Source: Annona cherimola
Taxonomy: Eukaryota > Streptophyta > Magnoliopsida > Magnoliales > Annonaceae
NCBI GenBank assembly: GCA_030490835.1
Contig: CM059971.1
Span: 58,142,012 to 58,206,011, forward strand
Direction: 5' to 3'
DNA: 64,000 nt
Below, one piece after another: positions 45,036 through 55,830 of this stretch. The notes beneath the pieces are model-generated. The model saw only the letters and a list, made by a program, of their open reading frames with translations. It was not told the DNA's origin and searched no databases. The first letter of the stretch is position 1. Every line of letters begins with the position of its first letter. Made by a program: the position numbers and the translations under genes.

Positions 45036-45838
45036 TTGATCATGTACATGAACCATACCTTATGGTATATTTGCTGCTCAAAATGGGTTCCACGTGATTA
45101 TAAAATTATAATCTACTCTACTCATTGTATTTAGAATTATTTATTTTATTAGCATGTTAATTTTTATTCAAATTAGATATGCAATGGGCCCCATCTAAAA
45201 ATGGTATAAAATTAAAGTAAATAAGAGTAATAAAATAGTTTTATATAAATAATAATTTTAGAATTATTTTTTCAACATGGAAGTTATCTAAGATATAATT
45301 TATGCATAGATAAATAATTGTATAAAGTATTAATATATTTAAGTGAATGTACATGTACATGTATGTGGTCATATCTCATATATATATATAACAATGAAGT
45401 ACATTTGGATTGCACCATAATTATTGTATGGTTTGCTACAAAATGGGCCCAGTCGATCTTCATTACTAAGTGGACAAATGATCCTATAAAGCATTATTAT
45501 ATTCTAATACACACGGAAATTAATCTAAGCATTTTTCTTAATTTTTAAATAAATGTACATATCTTTGAGTAGATGTGGCCTGTACATATTGGATTTGGAT
45601 AAAATTTAGTTTCCTAGCTAAACAAATGATATTAAATATAATGAATACATTAAATTTTGTATCATTTGTTAATATTTAAAAAATAAATGGGGTTATATGA
45701 AATCATTCTATGTAATGATTGATAAAAAAAAACTAGTGATTGGACATAAGTGCCACATATGATGGTTGTAGAGATTCATGCATAAATTATGATTCAATCA
45801 AAAATGCTTAATTTCATTGAAATATGCATTAGAATGTT
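44290..45838. repeat. Cluster of AT-rich family L copies
   Basis: Three to four diverged copies lie one after another, each with AAATGGTA-like, TAATAAAATAGTTT, ATTTATCC/ATGATT and CATATGTATTAGAATG landmarks. Interfaces are near 44650, 45035 and 45545. The last copy is cut at 45838 by the composite island, and its right half continues at 52648. A (TA)24 run sits inside the cluster. Confidence 0.6.
44985..45032. repeat. (TA)24 microsatellite
   Basis: An uninterrupted 48-bp TA run, likely length-polymorphic. Confidence 0.97.
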
Positions 45839-45930
45839 GGGTGATGAATGTATGCGAGTGCACTTAGCTTCGATGCACCTATATGCAAATATCTATTTTT
45901 TATTTTTAAATTTTTTTTTGCACTATTGTT

Positions 45931-46541
45931 AATCTAAGTGTATCTAACATGTATATTAATTTTTACCATTTTTGGAGATTTTTAGAATTTTTTTTGGATT
46001 TTTAAAACTCTAACTAAAACGACACTGATTTTTAAAAGGGTAATTTGCATATATAATCACATAGTTTGACCAAACTTGCAAATATACCCAAATAGTTTCA
46101 TGAATTACATATTATTCCCACGTAGTTTTACATATTAATCTAAGTGTATCTAATATGTGTATCAATTTTTACCATTTTTGGACATTTTTAGATTTTTTTT
46201 TTTGGATTTTTAGGACTAACTAAAACGATACTGATTTTTAAAAGGGTAATTTGCATATATACTCACATAGTTTGATCGAAATTGCAAATATACCTGCATA
46301 GTTTCATGAATTACATAGTATCCCTACGCAGTTTTATATATTAATATAAGTGTATCTAACATGTGTATCAATTTTCACTATTTTTGGAAATTTTTAAATT
46401 TTTTTTGGATTTTTAAAACTCTAACTAAAACGACACTGAATTTTCAAAGGATAATTTACATATATACCCATATAGTTTGACCGAAATTGCAAATATACTC
46501 GTATAGTTACATGAATTACATATTATCCCCACGCAGTTTTA
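45931..46541. repeat. Three tandem units of about 206 bp in the island's left arm
   Basis: Units start at 45931, 46137 and 46343. Each contains CTAAGTGTATCTAA-like sequence, ATTTTTGG, AACTAAAACGAYACTGA, GTAATTTGCATATATA and a TTTCATGAATTACATA-like stretch. Every unit joins a piece of the type-A arm to a piece of the type-B end. The right arm of the island has only one such unit. Confidence 0.85.
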
Positions 46542-46579
46542 CAGAGATTGCAGGTAACCTCAACGTAACAGTTTCCGTC

Positions 46580-47736
46580 AAATGTAAGGCAAAGGGACGT
46601 GATTGAATGATTTTGTTTCCAAAAACACTCTTTAATTGGGCGAGATTAGAAGACAGCTGATTAGAAACCGTAGCAGATCAACGCTGAGTATACTATTTCT
46701 GGGTGCACTGCCAAAGCTCCAGATCACAACAGCATCGAGCAGATAACTTGTAGAAAATCATGGGGATTTACTTAGTGGGGCAAAGGCAAGAATTCCAGGA
46801 AACCATGCAAGTGAGGATTCAAGAACCGGCAGCCCCAAGCATGGGTGTCGTTGTTGTGTGCGAGAACGCATCAACCAAGAATCTGCCCGGGATAGCATAG
46901 GTGGCGAAAGATGCAGATCAAGTTGATGCAACATCAACAAAAGAGTGAAGGCGTCGAAGTCTACGTGAGGCACTCTCTTAGCTTAGCCTACTGCCTTTAT
47001 TCGGACAACAAGGGAAGAAGGCTGCTCTTCTTTTTTCTTTCAATGCTGCTTGTGGCTATCTTAATCATTGATGAAATTGCAAAAACCGTTCGAACTTGAG
47101 AAATTTGACAAGCAGTACTGGCATCTCAACCGCCACTTTTGAACAAGCACTTGCTTTCAAACCGGTGCAGCTGCATGATTTTAAGCCTACTGACTATTTA
47201 GCTTCCTCTCTCGGTTTTCTGTCTTTCTTTTTCATCGATAATACCAGTAAGGATGCCTCTTGTTCAAAGCGGGAGAATTCTCTTTTTGAATGGAAGGATT
47301 TTCCTTTGGCTACTCTGTCCAACTTAAAGGCAAAATCCTAGTATTCAGATGCATTCTCTATCTTGGTAACGCAAACCAACTAGCCATGGCCATCAAGGAG
47401 AAGGTGGCGAATCCGACAACCTCACACCTAAGCAAGAATACACCTATAAACAAGCAGCGTATGGAGACTAATCTCTCACCATTGACCTTCCATTGCCATT
47501 GGAAAAGATCATTAGGTAGCCAGTCGCTTGTCCAGGAAACAAAATCGAGAAGGGCAGGGAAGCCATAACAAGGGCACCGCTTCTCTATTTTTGGAATCTC
47601 CCTCATGCAGTTGACTAACAGACTGTAGATTCCCAACATGAAATAGGGTGGAGGTTTGGCCCCAAGCTTGGGATCCTGGTGGAAGGAAGAGGTTGGTGGA
47701 TGCGGTCGTGGTTTCCTGTCAATTCTGGAGCCAACT
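46580..47736. other. Unrecognised, less AT-rich DNA inside the island (left part)
   Basis: Composition and complexity resemble gene-derived sequence rather than the AT-rich repeats around it. Open stretches of up to about 90 codons occur on both strands (for example 46758-46973 and 47358-47639 on minus), but none matches a family I know. It could be captured host sequence or the internal region of another element. No function is proposed. Confidence 0.4.
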
Positions 47737-48254
47737 TGTTAGGGCAAAATATAAAAAGAGAGAAAATTAAGGAAAGTAGGGAAAGTGAAATTAGAATCAA
47801 TTTTCACTTCAGGCGTGTTACAATGTCATTTTTCTTAAAGCAATTTTGCTACCCTATTTGCTACTTAGGGTAATTTTGCAGTTGCCCCCAGGATACAAAA
47901 AGTGAAAACCTGAACTAGAATAAGAAGCAGCACTTCTTCTAGGCATACGAACACTTGAAACAAGGTTTTTGGTTGAATGGAGAGAATTTCAAAATAATAT
48001 GACAATTTTGCAAAATAGCAACTTGGACACACTATGTCTGAATTAAGACAAGAGCACTAGGATGTCTCGATTAGGACACTGGGATGTCTGAGGAGAGAAG
48101 ATTATGAGCGGATGATTTGATCTCCACCGGCGGCAAGAATCGATCCCATGACCTATTGTATAACTTCCAAAGCTTTCACCGCTTCAACTATTTCACTTTT
48201 ATTACTTATCTATGATATAATATTTATTATATACTTAATATTGAAAATCCCGAC
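47737..48254 (-). repeat. 3' LTR of the copia element (518 bp)
   Basis: On the minus strand it starts TGTCGGGATT and ends GCCCTAACA. It matches the right LTR over 47966-48254 but lacks about 207 bp present there (the segment after GATTTGATCTCC near 48121). The short inverted ends TGT...ACA are typical. Confidence 0.85.
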
Positions 48255-48797
48255 ATTCCCCCTCATTTTCAAAATTAAAAAAAATAACTCCATTCATCCA
48301 AGGAAATCTCGTACATAAATAAAGGTGTCGGGTAGACTTGAACTTTTACTTAGTGAAAATATATCAAGATTTACCAAGGTGTACAGTAGCCGAGACTTTG
48401 AACTGTCGACCCCATTTGATAAAGTAGATATATCTCACATATAAGATTTCAAAATATATCAAGTATTCTAAAAGGCGACACGTTATGGTCATGTGTCAGT
48501 ATCCCAGTTTCATGAGCACCTCAGAGTGAATCCATACACTCTGCAAACAGAAGCGGTCTCACTTTCAACACTCATATAGGTAGATCTATTTAGAATACCA
48601 TGTAACTAAATATTCCAACTTAGTAGTTTTAGATCCATTAAGAGTATAAAACACTCAACCTCATAAATACGTTACAGGATTCAAGCACTGTCTGAGAGAT
48701 GCAAAATTATAAATATAACCAGTGCTTACAAGTTGCAAAATTAACTTACTTTGCTCATTGCGCTCTTAGACTTGGGCTACAAGAATAAAGTTGAGTT

Positions 48798-51315
48798 TCA
48801 GTTATTGCAACTCCTAGATGTGGATTTCAATCTCGTCCCTTTTGATGTTTTCCAGACCCCTTTCCTAGTAAAACCTTTTGTAAGCGGGTTTATCAAATTT
48901 TCACTTGATCTTACAAAATCAATATTAACCATTCCATCTTGGAGCAACTGCCTTACATAATTATGTCTCAATGCAATATGTCGCGACTTACCATTATAAA
49001 TCTTATTGTATGCTCTAGACAAGATCATTTCGCTATCACAATGTACATAAATAGGAGGCATTGGCTTAGGCCAAATAGGAATTTCAAGTAATAAATTTCT
49101 AAGCTACTCTGCCTCTTTCCCTTCTGCAGCTAAAGTAAGGAACTTGGATTCCATGGTTGAATGTGTAATGTAAGCTTTTTTTTTAGAAGCCCACAAAATA
49201 GCAACTCCTCGAATGGTAAAAATCCAGCCACTAGTATATATAGATTTCTTAGTATCAGAAATCTAATTTACATCACTATACCCTTCTAGTACAGTGGGTT
49301 CACCATTGAATTGCAATCCATAGTCAATGGTCTTTCTTAGATATTTCAAAATCCTATGAATTGCATTCCAATGCATATATCCTGAATTACTAGTGAACCT
49401 GCTTAATACACCTACAGCGAAAGCAATATCTGGTCTAGTACAACACATAACATACATTAAACTTACTATTACTCTAGCATCTTCAAGCTGATCAACAGAT
49501 CTACCATCATTTTTATACAACTTGACACTATGATCAAAAGGAGTTGAGACCATACCAGTGTCAAAATGATTAAACCGCTTGAGTATTTTTTCAATATAGT
49601 AAGATTGAGAAAGAGAAAATACATTACCATCTCTTATAATTTTAATGCCAAGAATGACATCGGCCCTGCCCATATCTTTCATATCAAAGTTAACTGACAG
49701 AAAACTTTTAGTTTCTACAATAATTTCAAGGTTAGTACCAAATATGAGTATATCATCAACATATAAACAAATAATGACACCTCTACTGGCAACAAATTTA
49801 CTATAAACACATTTATCTGACTGGTTTAATTTAAAATCATTTGCTAACACAATTTGATCAAATTTTTCATGCTATTGCTTATGTGCCTGTTTCAAACCGT
49901 ATAAAGATTTAACTAATTTACAAACTTTCTTTTCCTGTTTAGGTAATACAAAACTCTCATGTTGTTCCATATAAATTTTCTTATCTAAATCTTCATTTAG
50001 AAAAGCAGTTTTTACATCCATTTGATGAATTTCAAGATGATAAATTGATGCTAAAGCCATTAATAACCTAATTGTTAAAATTTTAGCTACTGGGGCATAG
50101 GTATCAAAGAAATCAATACCTTCCTTTTGTCTATACCCCTTAGGTACTAATCTAACTTTAAATTTATCAATAAATCCATCAACTTTTAATTTCTTCTTAA
50201 ATATCTATTTGCAGCCTATAGGTTTAGACCCAGGTGGTAAATCAACTAGTGTCCGTGTAACATTTTCCATTATAAAATCCATTTTATCTTGGATGGTTTC
50301 TTTCTAGTATGATGCATCTGAAGATTTTATGGCCTCTTTATAAGTAGATGGATCCCCTTTGGTATGAAACACAATCATGTGTTTTTCATTTATTTTGTCT
50401 CTGGATCCTTTTATAAGGTATAACTGAAAAATCAGACCCAAACCGATTATAACCATCCTTTCTAACTTGTTTACTTTTTCTCAAATTATCATCATCTATA
50501 GATTTTCCAGGTATAGAATTATGAACTATAGATTTATTTAATGGTTGAGAAGAAGATTCATCAGTTTGATCGAGTCTAGGTATTGACTTATAAGTATTTT
50601 CATAAAAGTCAGCATCTCAGGATTCAATAATGGTATTCTGTTGAATTAGACTATTAGACTCTACCACCACAAACCTATAAGCTTTACTATTCATTGCATA
50701 GCCTATAAATATGCATTCTATTCCCTTGTGTCCTAATTTTGGTCTTTTAGGATTAGGTAATCTTACTAAAGCTCTACAACCCCATATTCTTAGGTATTTA
50801 AGATTAGGTGTGCATTAACTAACATTGAACTTACCATTTCAACTAAAGTTCTATTTTTTCTTTCTGCAGTTCCATTTTGTTGAGATGTATATGGAGTTGT
50901 TACTTGGTGTATAATTCCAGCATTTTCACAAAAATCATTAAAATCACTTGACAAGTATTCACCTCCTCTATCTGAATTTAGGAATTTAATTATTTTTCTA
51001 AGTTGATTTTCAATTTCAGCCCTATATGATTTAAATTTATCTAAGGCTTCATCTTTAGTTATTAATAAATACACATAAGTAAATTTACTAAAATCATCTA
51101 TAAATGTTATGAAGTATTTCTTTCCACCTCTTGTTAATGTGTTCTCCATACCACAAATATCTGAATGAATTAAACCTAATAAATCAGAATTCTTTTCAAC
51201 TTTTTGAAATGGTTTTTTAGTAATTTTAGTTTGAACACATATTTTACATTTATCTGAAAATTCATTAGGTGATTTAGGAATTAAACCTAACTTCATCATA
51301 GTGTCCATACTACGA
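48798..51315 (-). pseudogene. Broken copia pol: integrase, reverse transcriptase, RNase H
   Basis: On the minus strand, 51315-50790 encodes the GAG-pre-integrase end (YNFRSMDTMMKLGLIP, then a C-x-x-C) and the integrase core (HSDICG, FIDDFSKFTYVY, SDRGGEYLS, TPYTSQQNGTAERKN). Segment 50060-49872 gives QMDVKTAFLNEDL and KSLYGLKQ of the reverse transcriptase. Segment 49850-49263 has the active-site box YVDDILIFG, then VILGIKI and CTRPDIAFAVG. Segment 49061-48798 has the RNase H end (CDSEMILSRA, RHIALRHN). Stops or frameshifts near 50790, 49870 and 49265 break the frame, so the element cannot make a full polyprotein. Confidence 0.92.
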
Positions 51316-51332
51316 AAATTATAATATGACAA

Positions 51333-51828
51333 TTTTTGGTTGAATGGAGAGAATTTCAAAATAATATGACAATTTTGCAAAATAGCAACTTGGACACACT
51401 ATGTCTGAATTAAGACAAGAGCACTAGGATGTCTCGAATAGGACACTGGGATGTCTGAGGAGAGGAGACTATGAGCGGATGATTTGATCTCCCGAATGCA
51501 TCTCTAGTTATAAGATTTTTAGACATCCCATCGTAGCATCCCTTCATCCATGCATTGCATCTCTTTAGTACGTCGCATCTTTTCACCTCTTGCTGTTTCA
51601 GACATATGTTGCTGTTGTTTCATTATTTGAATTTCAAATAACTCAAACAGTTGCATCCGTTGTGAATAGTTGCTTGGCAACAAAATTGCCAAAAATAAAC
51701 CGGCAGCAAGAATCGATCCCATGACCTGTTTTATAACTTCCAAAGCTTTCAACCTTTCAGTTATTTCACTTTTGTTACTTATCTATGATATAATATTTAT
51801 TATATAGTTAATATTGATAATCCTAACA
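51333..51828 (-). repeat. 5' LTR of the copia element, 3'-truncated (496 bp)
   Basis: On the minus strand it starts TGTTAGGATT at 51828. It retains the 207-bp segment (about 51494-51700) missing from the other LTR. It ends abruptly at 51333, where the integrase region begins, so the LTR's last part was lost in the deletion. Confidence 0.85.
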
Positions 51829-52380
51829 CGGTGGTTGCTCATTGTGGCTGGGGGCAACCAGAGGGTATGAGATCCTGGTGGTGTTAAAGGGGCGAGGAGA
51901 GAAGTCACGTAATCGGAGCTCCGATCTCATCCTAGTAAGAGAGGGAGAGAGCACCAACTAGGCAGGGTATTACGAGAGTAAAGACTCGGGCAAAGGTGGA
52001 AAGTTGCACCAAGGCAAAAGTCCCTCTACCCTCCTCCTACAGACAGTAACCTCAGCATTGTCCATGGATTCCCTGCGCATCCTTCTACAGTTCTCACTAC
52101 CGTCATGAGGAGGACACATGTGGGTAGGTGTGAGAGAAAAGTGGATGAGGAGGATAGACGGTGCGGCTGCTCTTCAGCATCAACATGAGACGGTGGGTGG
52201 AGCCTTCCCTCCCTCAAGGGTACTACGACAATGGGTTCATTAACGTCTTCAGCAGGAGATGTAGGAACCAACACTCACACTAGCAGCTGTGCGACGCGAA
52301 CTGGGAGTGGAAGAAGTGTATTTTGGGAAATTAAATAATTCATTAACATCTGCCTCACATTTGACGAAAACTGTTAAACT
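51829..52380. other. Unrecognised, GC-richer DNA inside the island (right part)
   Basis: About 500 bp of distinctly GC-richer sequence between the copia element and the right arm of the island. A minus ORF of 82 codons (52026-52274) has no recognisable domain. Together with 46580-47736 it may be the original content of the island before the copia insertion. Confidence 0.4.
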
Positions 52381-52647
52381 GGAGTTATATGCAATTTCTG
52401 CGAAACTACATAAGAGTAATATGTAATTCGTAAAACTATGTGAGTATATTTAAAATTTGGATCAAACTATGTGAGTATATATGCAAATTACCCTTTTTAA
52501 AAATTAAAAAAGAATCTAAAAATCTCCAAAAATAGTAAAAATTGATATTCATATTAAATATACTTAGATTAACAGTTTTATAAAAAAAAAATTTCAAAAA
52601 AATTTTAAAAATGGGTTAAGTGCACTCGGGTACACTTAGGCATTCCT
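52381..52647. repeat. Right arm of the composite island
   Basis: Inverse of the left arm: one type-B unit (AACTATGTGAGTATATATGC, CAAATTACCC), then the type-A arm (ATCTCCAAAAATAGTAAAAA, TTGATATTCATATTAAATA) and the end GTGCACTCGGGTACACTTAG. Confidence 0.75.
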
Positions 52648-53150
52648 TTAGAATGTTTGGCTCCATTTATGTATGCATTAGATTGTAATAATTTAGAATC
52701 ATTTATCCTCGTACTTGATATGCTGAAAATATAACTTTGAAATTGATATTTTACATCAAATAATTTTATTACATTGATTGATAAAAGCAGAACATAGGCT
52801 AATGTCATTTATAAGCAGATGAACAATCTTGCCATGCTTGGCCAAAGCACTGGGATGCCCGAATTTAGTAGTCTTTTTTTTATGATAGAATTTAGTAGTC
52901 TTTAACTTACGTTAAAGAAGAAAAATGGCTCATAGACTTGGACCCAACACATCATAAGGTTGAACTTGCCGTTGAGATCTTTAGAAATACATTGCAGAAC
53001 ATTGAATTGGCCAGGCCCAGGGCCTAAACACAAAGATAATTCCATGAAAGTTACACTACCAAAAACATTTGCTCCCGCCCAGCAGGCGAGACTTTATAGC
53101 TCGCCTCTCAAGCCTAATTGATAAAGAGCTGAGAATCATTCTCTAAAGTT
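52648..53150. other. Family L right half and intergenic sequence
   Basis: Segment 52648-52805 continues the family L sequence (TTAGAATCATTTATCC, then TTGATATTTTACATCAAATA). Beyond it no feature was recognised. A 20-bp phrase around GAATTTAGTAGTCTTT is repeated at about 52861 and 52889. Confidence 0.5.
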
Positions 53151-53154
53151 GAGG

Positions 53155-53395
53155 GTGTGTTTGAAAAGTGATAAAAATTTTAAATAAAAAATTTTTGGTA
53201 TAAAAATTGTTTAATTAGAAGAAAGAGATATGATATGATAGAGATAATAATGAGAAGTGAAGAAAATAAAGTTAAAATAGATAAATTAGTTGTATAAGAA
53301 TATCTGAAAAATAATTTAAAAAATAAAATAGTTATGAAGAGCGAAAAGTTTTAAATTGAAAAGTTTTGGTTTGAAAAGAACTAATTTCATGTCCA
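53155..53395. mobile_element. Tourist-like MITE, reverse orientation, diverged
   Basis: It starts GGTGTGTTTGAAAAGTGATA, continues with TATGATATGATAGAGATAAT and AATAAAGTTAAAATAGATAA, and ends near AAGTTTTGGTTTGAAAAG. The right terminus has decayed. Confidence 0.7.
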
Positions 53396-53399
53396 AGAT

Positions 53400-54080
53400 G
53401 ATCTTATGCTTACAAAATCTAAGAAAATGTGGCTTGCCTAGGTTTGAGTATCTGGAACTGTATAAAGCTTATTGGGTCTGTGCATGTGAGTTGGGCTAGA
53501 TAGGTTGAACTTAATGACGAATGCAGCACCTTCTCTACCTTTATTGTTATAATCTTGAAATACCATGAGCAAGAAGATGGAATTATAAATTCTGAAGTCC
53601 CAACGCTTGGCATTGAATCCGCGATTCCTTTTTTTTTTTTTTTTTGATCAATTGAATCCACGATTCAATGAACACTAAGAACTAGCATCAGCAGAAATTA
53701 TTCCCTAACCTAGCGGCGTGCTTGTAGCATAAAAAATATGGCAGCATGAGTCCAACCAGTAGCAGAATTTGAACCGGAATGGGAAATGAAATGAATATAA
53801 TAAGAGTAAAGCGGATGTAAAGGAAAAAAAATAAATATGACATTTATATGGAAAGATCGGAAAGATACGAGAAAATTTTTTTAAATTAAAAAAAGTAGAG
53901 TATTATTATTATTTTTTAAGGTTCAAAAGGTGGAGTAGTTGGGTAGAGTATTTTCTTTTTTAAAGTTCAAAAGGTGGAGTAGTTGAGGGTTAACTTCTGC
54001 ATTCGTCTTTCCCTATTCATATTCTTCTCATCTCAAACAGATCCATAATTTCTCTTAAAGCTAACCTGCAGTAGAAGCTT
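53400..54080. other. Intergenic, nothing recognised
   Basis: Contains a T-run near 53630 flanked by imperfect repeats (TTGAATCCGCGATTC and TTGAATCCACGATTC), and a repeated phrase TTCAAAAGGTGGAGTAGTTG at about 53923 and 53968. No gene was recognised. Confidence 0.5.
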
Positions 54081-54084
54081 GCAA

Positions 54085-54740
54085 GTAAATAAGTTAGGCA
54101 TGATCCCTTTAACCCGGCCTAGCTAATAGCTTACTTAATCTAAGCTTAAAAATCAGTTTAAAAAAAAAAAAATTTTGCTTTTTTTTATAAACTTCTTAAT
54201 AGGTTTATTTAAAACTAAGGCTGTGTTTGGGAATTGATAAAATTTTTGATAAATAGTTTTAGAGAGTAAAAGTTATCAAATTATGTGATATGATAGGACT
54301 AATAATGAGGAGTAAAGAAGATAAAGTAAAAATAGATAGATTAGTTGTATGAATAGTCGTATAGAAATGATTGAAAAGTATGGTAGTTGTATAGAAAAAT
54401 GTGAAAAAGTAATTAAAAAATATGATAATTGTGGAGAGTGGAAAGTTTTAGATTGGAAAGTTTTAAGTTGACATTTTCTGCACATTGCCAAACACACCCT
54501 AAGTTTTACCATTTTTAAAAACGTGCATATTTTTTTTTAGATTTTTAAATGCAGGGTTATTTTAGTAATTTTAAAATCCCTATGTTTAAAAATCTAAAAT
54601 AGATATTTCCAAAATAGTAAAATTTGAATTATACGTTTAATATTAACAAATTTATGGAAAAAAGCAAAAAAATAATTTAAAAATAAGTTTATTAGCTTGA
54701 GTTTAAGTAAGTTATTACTTAAACCGAGCTAACGAGGTCC
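54085..54740. mobile_element. Foldback MITE (related to 3230), split by a nested MITE
   Basis: The left arm GATCCCTTTAACCCGGCCTA, then AGCTAATAGCTTACTTAA, pairs with the right arm reverse-complemented (GGACCTCGTTAGCTCGG, then AAGTAATAACTTACTTAAAC). The shared core is interrupted between TAGGTTTATTTAAAAC (left) and GTTTTACCATTTTT (right) by the Tourist-like element at 54219-54499. Exact ends and target duplication are uncertain. Confidence 0.75.
54219..54499. mobile_element. Tourist-like MITE nested in a foldback MITE, TAA TSD
   Basis: A 281-bp element flanked by TAA (54216-54218, 54500-54502). It starts GGCTGTGTTTGGGAATTGAT and ends GCCAAACACACCC. It is in reverse orientation relative to 5091. 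The nesting shows that it inserted after the foldback element. Confidence 0.88.
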
Positions 54741-54744
54741 TGTG

Positions 54745-55080
54745 TTAGGAAGAGTAATGTTCATGTATTTGTAGTAACTCTGTCTTTCTCGCCCGCTCAA
54801 CGCCTGCAACACAATCCAAATTATTTTGAATTCTTTGGCGCCGTCCGACTCATCCACTGCAAATCATTTCTAGTCTCTTTGATTTTGGTATCGAGAATAA
54901 ATTCTCGATTTGCGGTGAAAATTGCAATTATAAGTATTTAATTGATATCATGCCGATAGGAAATGTTATTATATAGTTCCGATAATTACACGTAATGTTA
55001 CATCATGTTAAGTTTTTCCTAATATGCAATTTTTGATTCCAGTGATTTTAAATGTTACATAGGTAAGTTATATTATATGA
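54745..55080. other. Intergenic, nothing recognised
   Basis: Mixed composition; no ORF or repeat end was recognised. Confidence 0.4.
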
Positions 55081-55082
55081 AG

Positions 55083-55345
55083 AGTGTGTTCGTTTACACT
55101 GACAAATTTTCAAACAAATTTTTTTTTTTTTTCACTTTCCATAATTATCATATTTTTTAAATTATTTCTTCATATCTTCCTATACAAGTATTCTACTTTT
55201 CAATTATTTCTAAATAACAAATTATACAACTAAACTATTTATTTTAATTTTATTTTTTTATTATATTATATTATTTTTCTCATTTCAAAAACTTTTACAC
55301 CAAGAAATTTTTATTTAAAAGTTTTATTAGTTTCCAAATACACCC
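55083..55345. mobile_element. Tourist-like MITE, forward, diverged
   Basis: It starts AGTGTGTTCGTTTACACTG and ends GTTTCCAAATACACCC. The interior is colinear with 5091 (TTCTTCATATCTTCCTATAC, CTACTTTTCAATTATTTCTA). Confidence 0.72.
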
Positions 55346-55429
55346 GAAAAATAATATTGCGAAATATTTCAGTATTATTAAAAATACCAAAGATTTCAGT
55401 GTTGTGACCAAACTCTAGGGCCGTCTGAT

Positions 55430-55830
55430 TATTAAATCAAAATCCAATCCATCCATGCATTTAAAATTAATTCTTTTAATTAGGAAACCAAACTTTATCC
55501 AAATCAAATATCTGCATGGGTCACATTTGATAAAAATGGTAAAAGTAAAAAATTGATGTAATAACATTATTTAATTATATATTTATTTCAAAGCTGTTTA
55601 TTTAACATTTATACGGTCAAAAACATTCTTCATGCATAGATAAATGTATCTATAAATTACTATAACATTTCTAGGACCGAATCTAAGAGATTTTCATATT
55701 TTGCATGCAAATGATTATAAATATTTTTAAAGCAAGTATAACTTATCCACAACTATGATTTAAATGATTTTTAGTACCATTACAAGTAAATAATTTAAAA
55801 CAAAAATAAGCAGATTAATTTTAATTTAAT
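55430..55830. repeat. AT-rich family L copy, diverged
   Basis: Landmarks GGAAACCAAACTTTATCCAA, ATCTGCATGGGTCACATTTG and TTCATGCATAGATAAATGTA are present in family order. Confidence 0.5.

Larger units (their letters stand above)
47737..51828 (-). mobile_element. Ty1/copia LTR retrotransposon, internally deleted, minus strand
   Basis: A 3' LTR (47737-48254), polypurine tract GAGGGGGAA (minus strand, at about 48255-48263), pol fragments, and a truncated 5' LTR (51333-51828). Gene order integrase, reverse transcriptase, RNase H is the copia order. The primer-binding site, gag, protease and the start of integrase are missing because the 5' LTR runs directly into the integrase region near 51333. 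The 5-bp flanks differ (CAACT left, CGGTG right), so no target duplication supports a simple insertion. Confidence 0.92.
45839..52647. mobile_element. Composite island bounded by inverted foldback-MITE arms
   Basis: The left arm starts near GCGAGTGCACTTAGCTTCG (45854) and the right arm, reverse-complemented, reads TACCCGAGTGCACTTAACCC. Both match the end of the 17280 foldback element. Further in, both arms carry the type-B sequence (GGGTAATTTGCATATATACT and its inverse at about 52465-52495), then ATTTGACG-containing sequence (46575 and 52360, inverted). Between the arms lie unrecognised DNA and a copia element. TTAGAATGTT flanks both sides (45829-45838, 52648-52657). However, the surrounding family L halves overlap by about 30 bp, so this match may be coincidental. 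Confidence 0.6.

Noticed and set aside
46758..47639. Several 60-95-codon ORFs in the island on both strands
   Set aside because: No recognisable domain, no splice-supported extension and overlapping alternatives on the other strand. They are not reported as genes.
47720..47737. Primer-binding-site-like sequence next to the left LTR (minus strand TTGGCTCCAGA)
   Set aside because: It resembles the usual TGGTATCAGAGC only loosely and lies on the wrong side of a 3' LTR; too weak to call.
45829..52657. Calling TTAGAATGTT a certain target duplication of the island
   Set aside because: The surrounding repeat halves overlap by about 30 bp, and the motif is part of that repeat, so the match could be coincidental.
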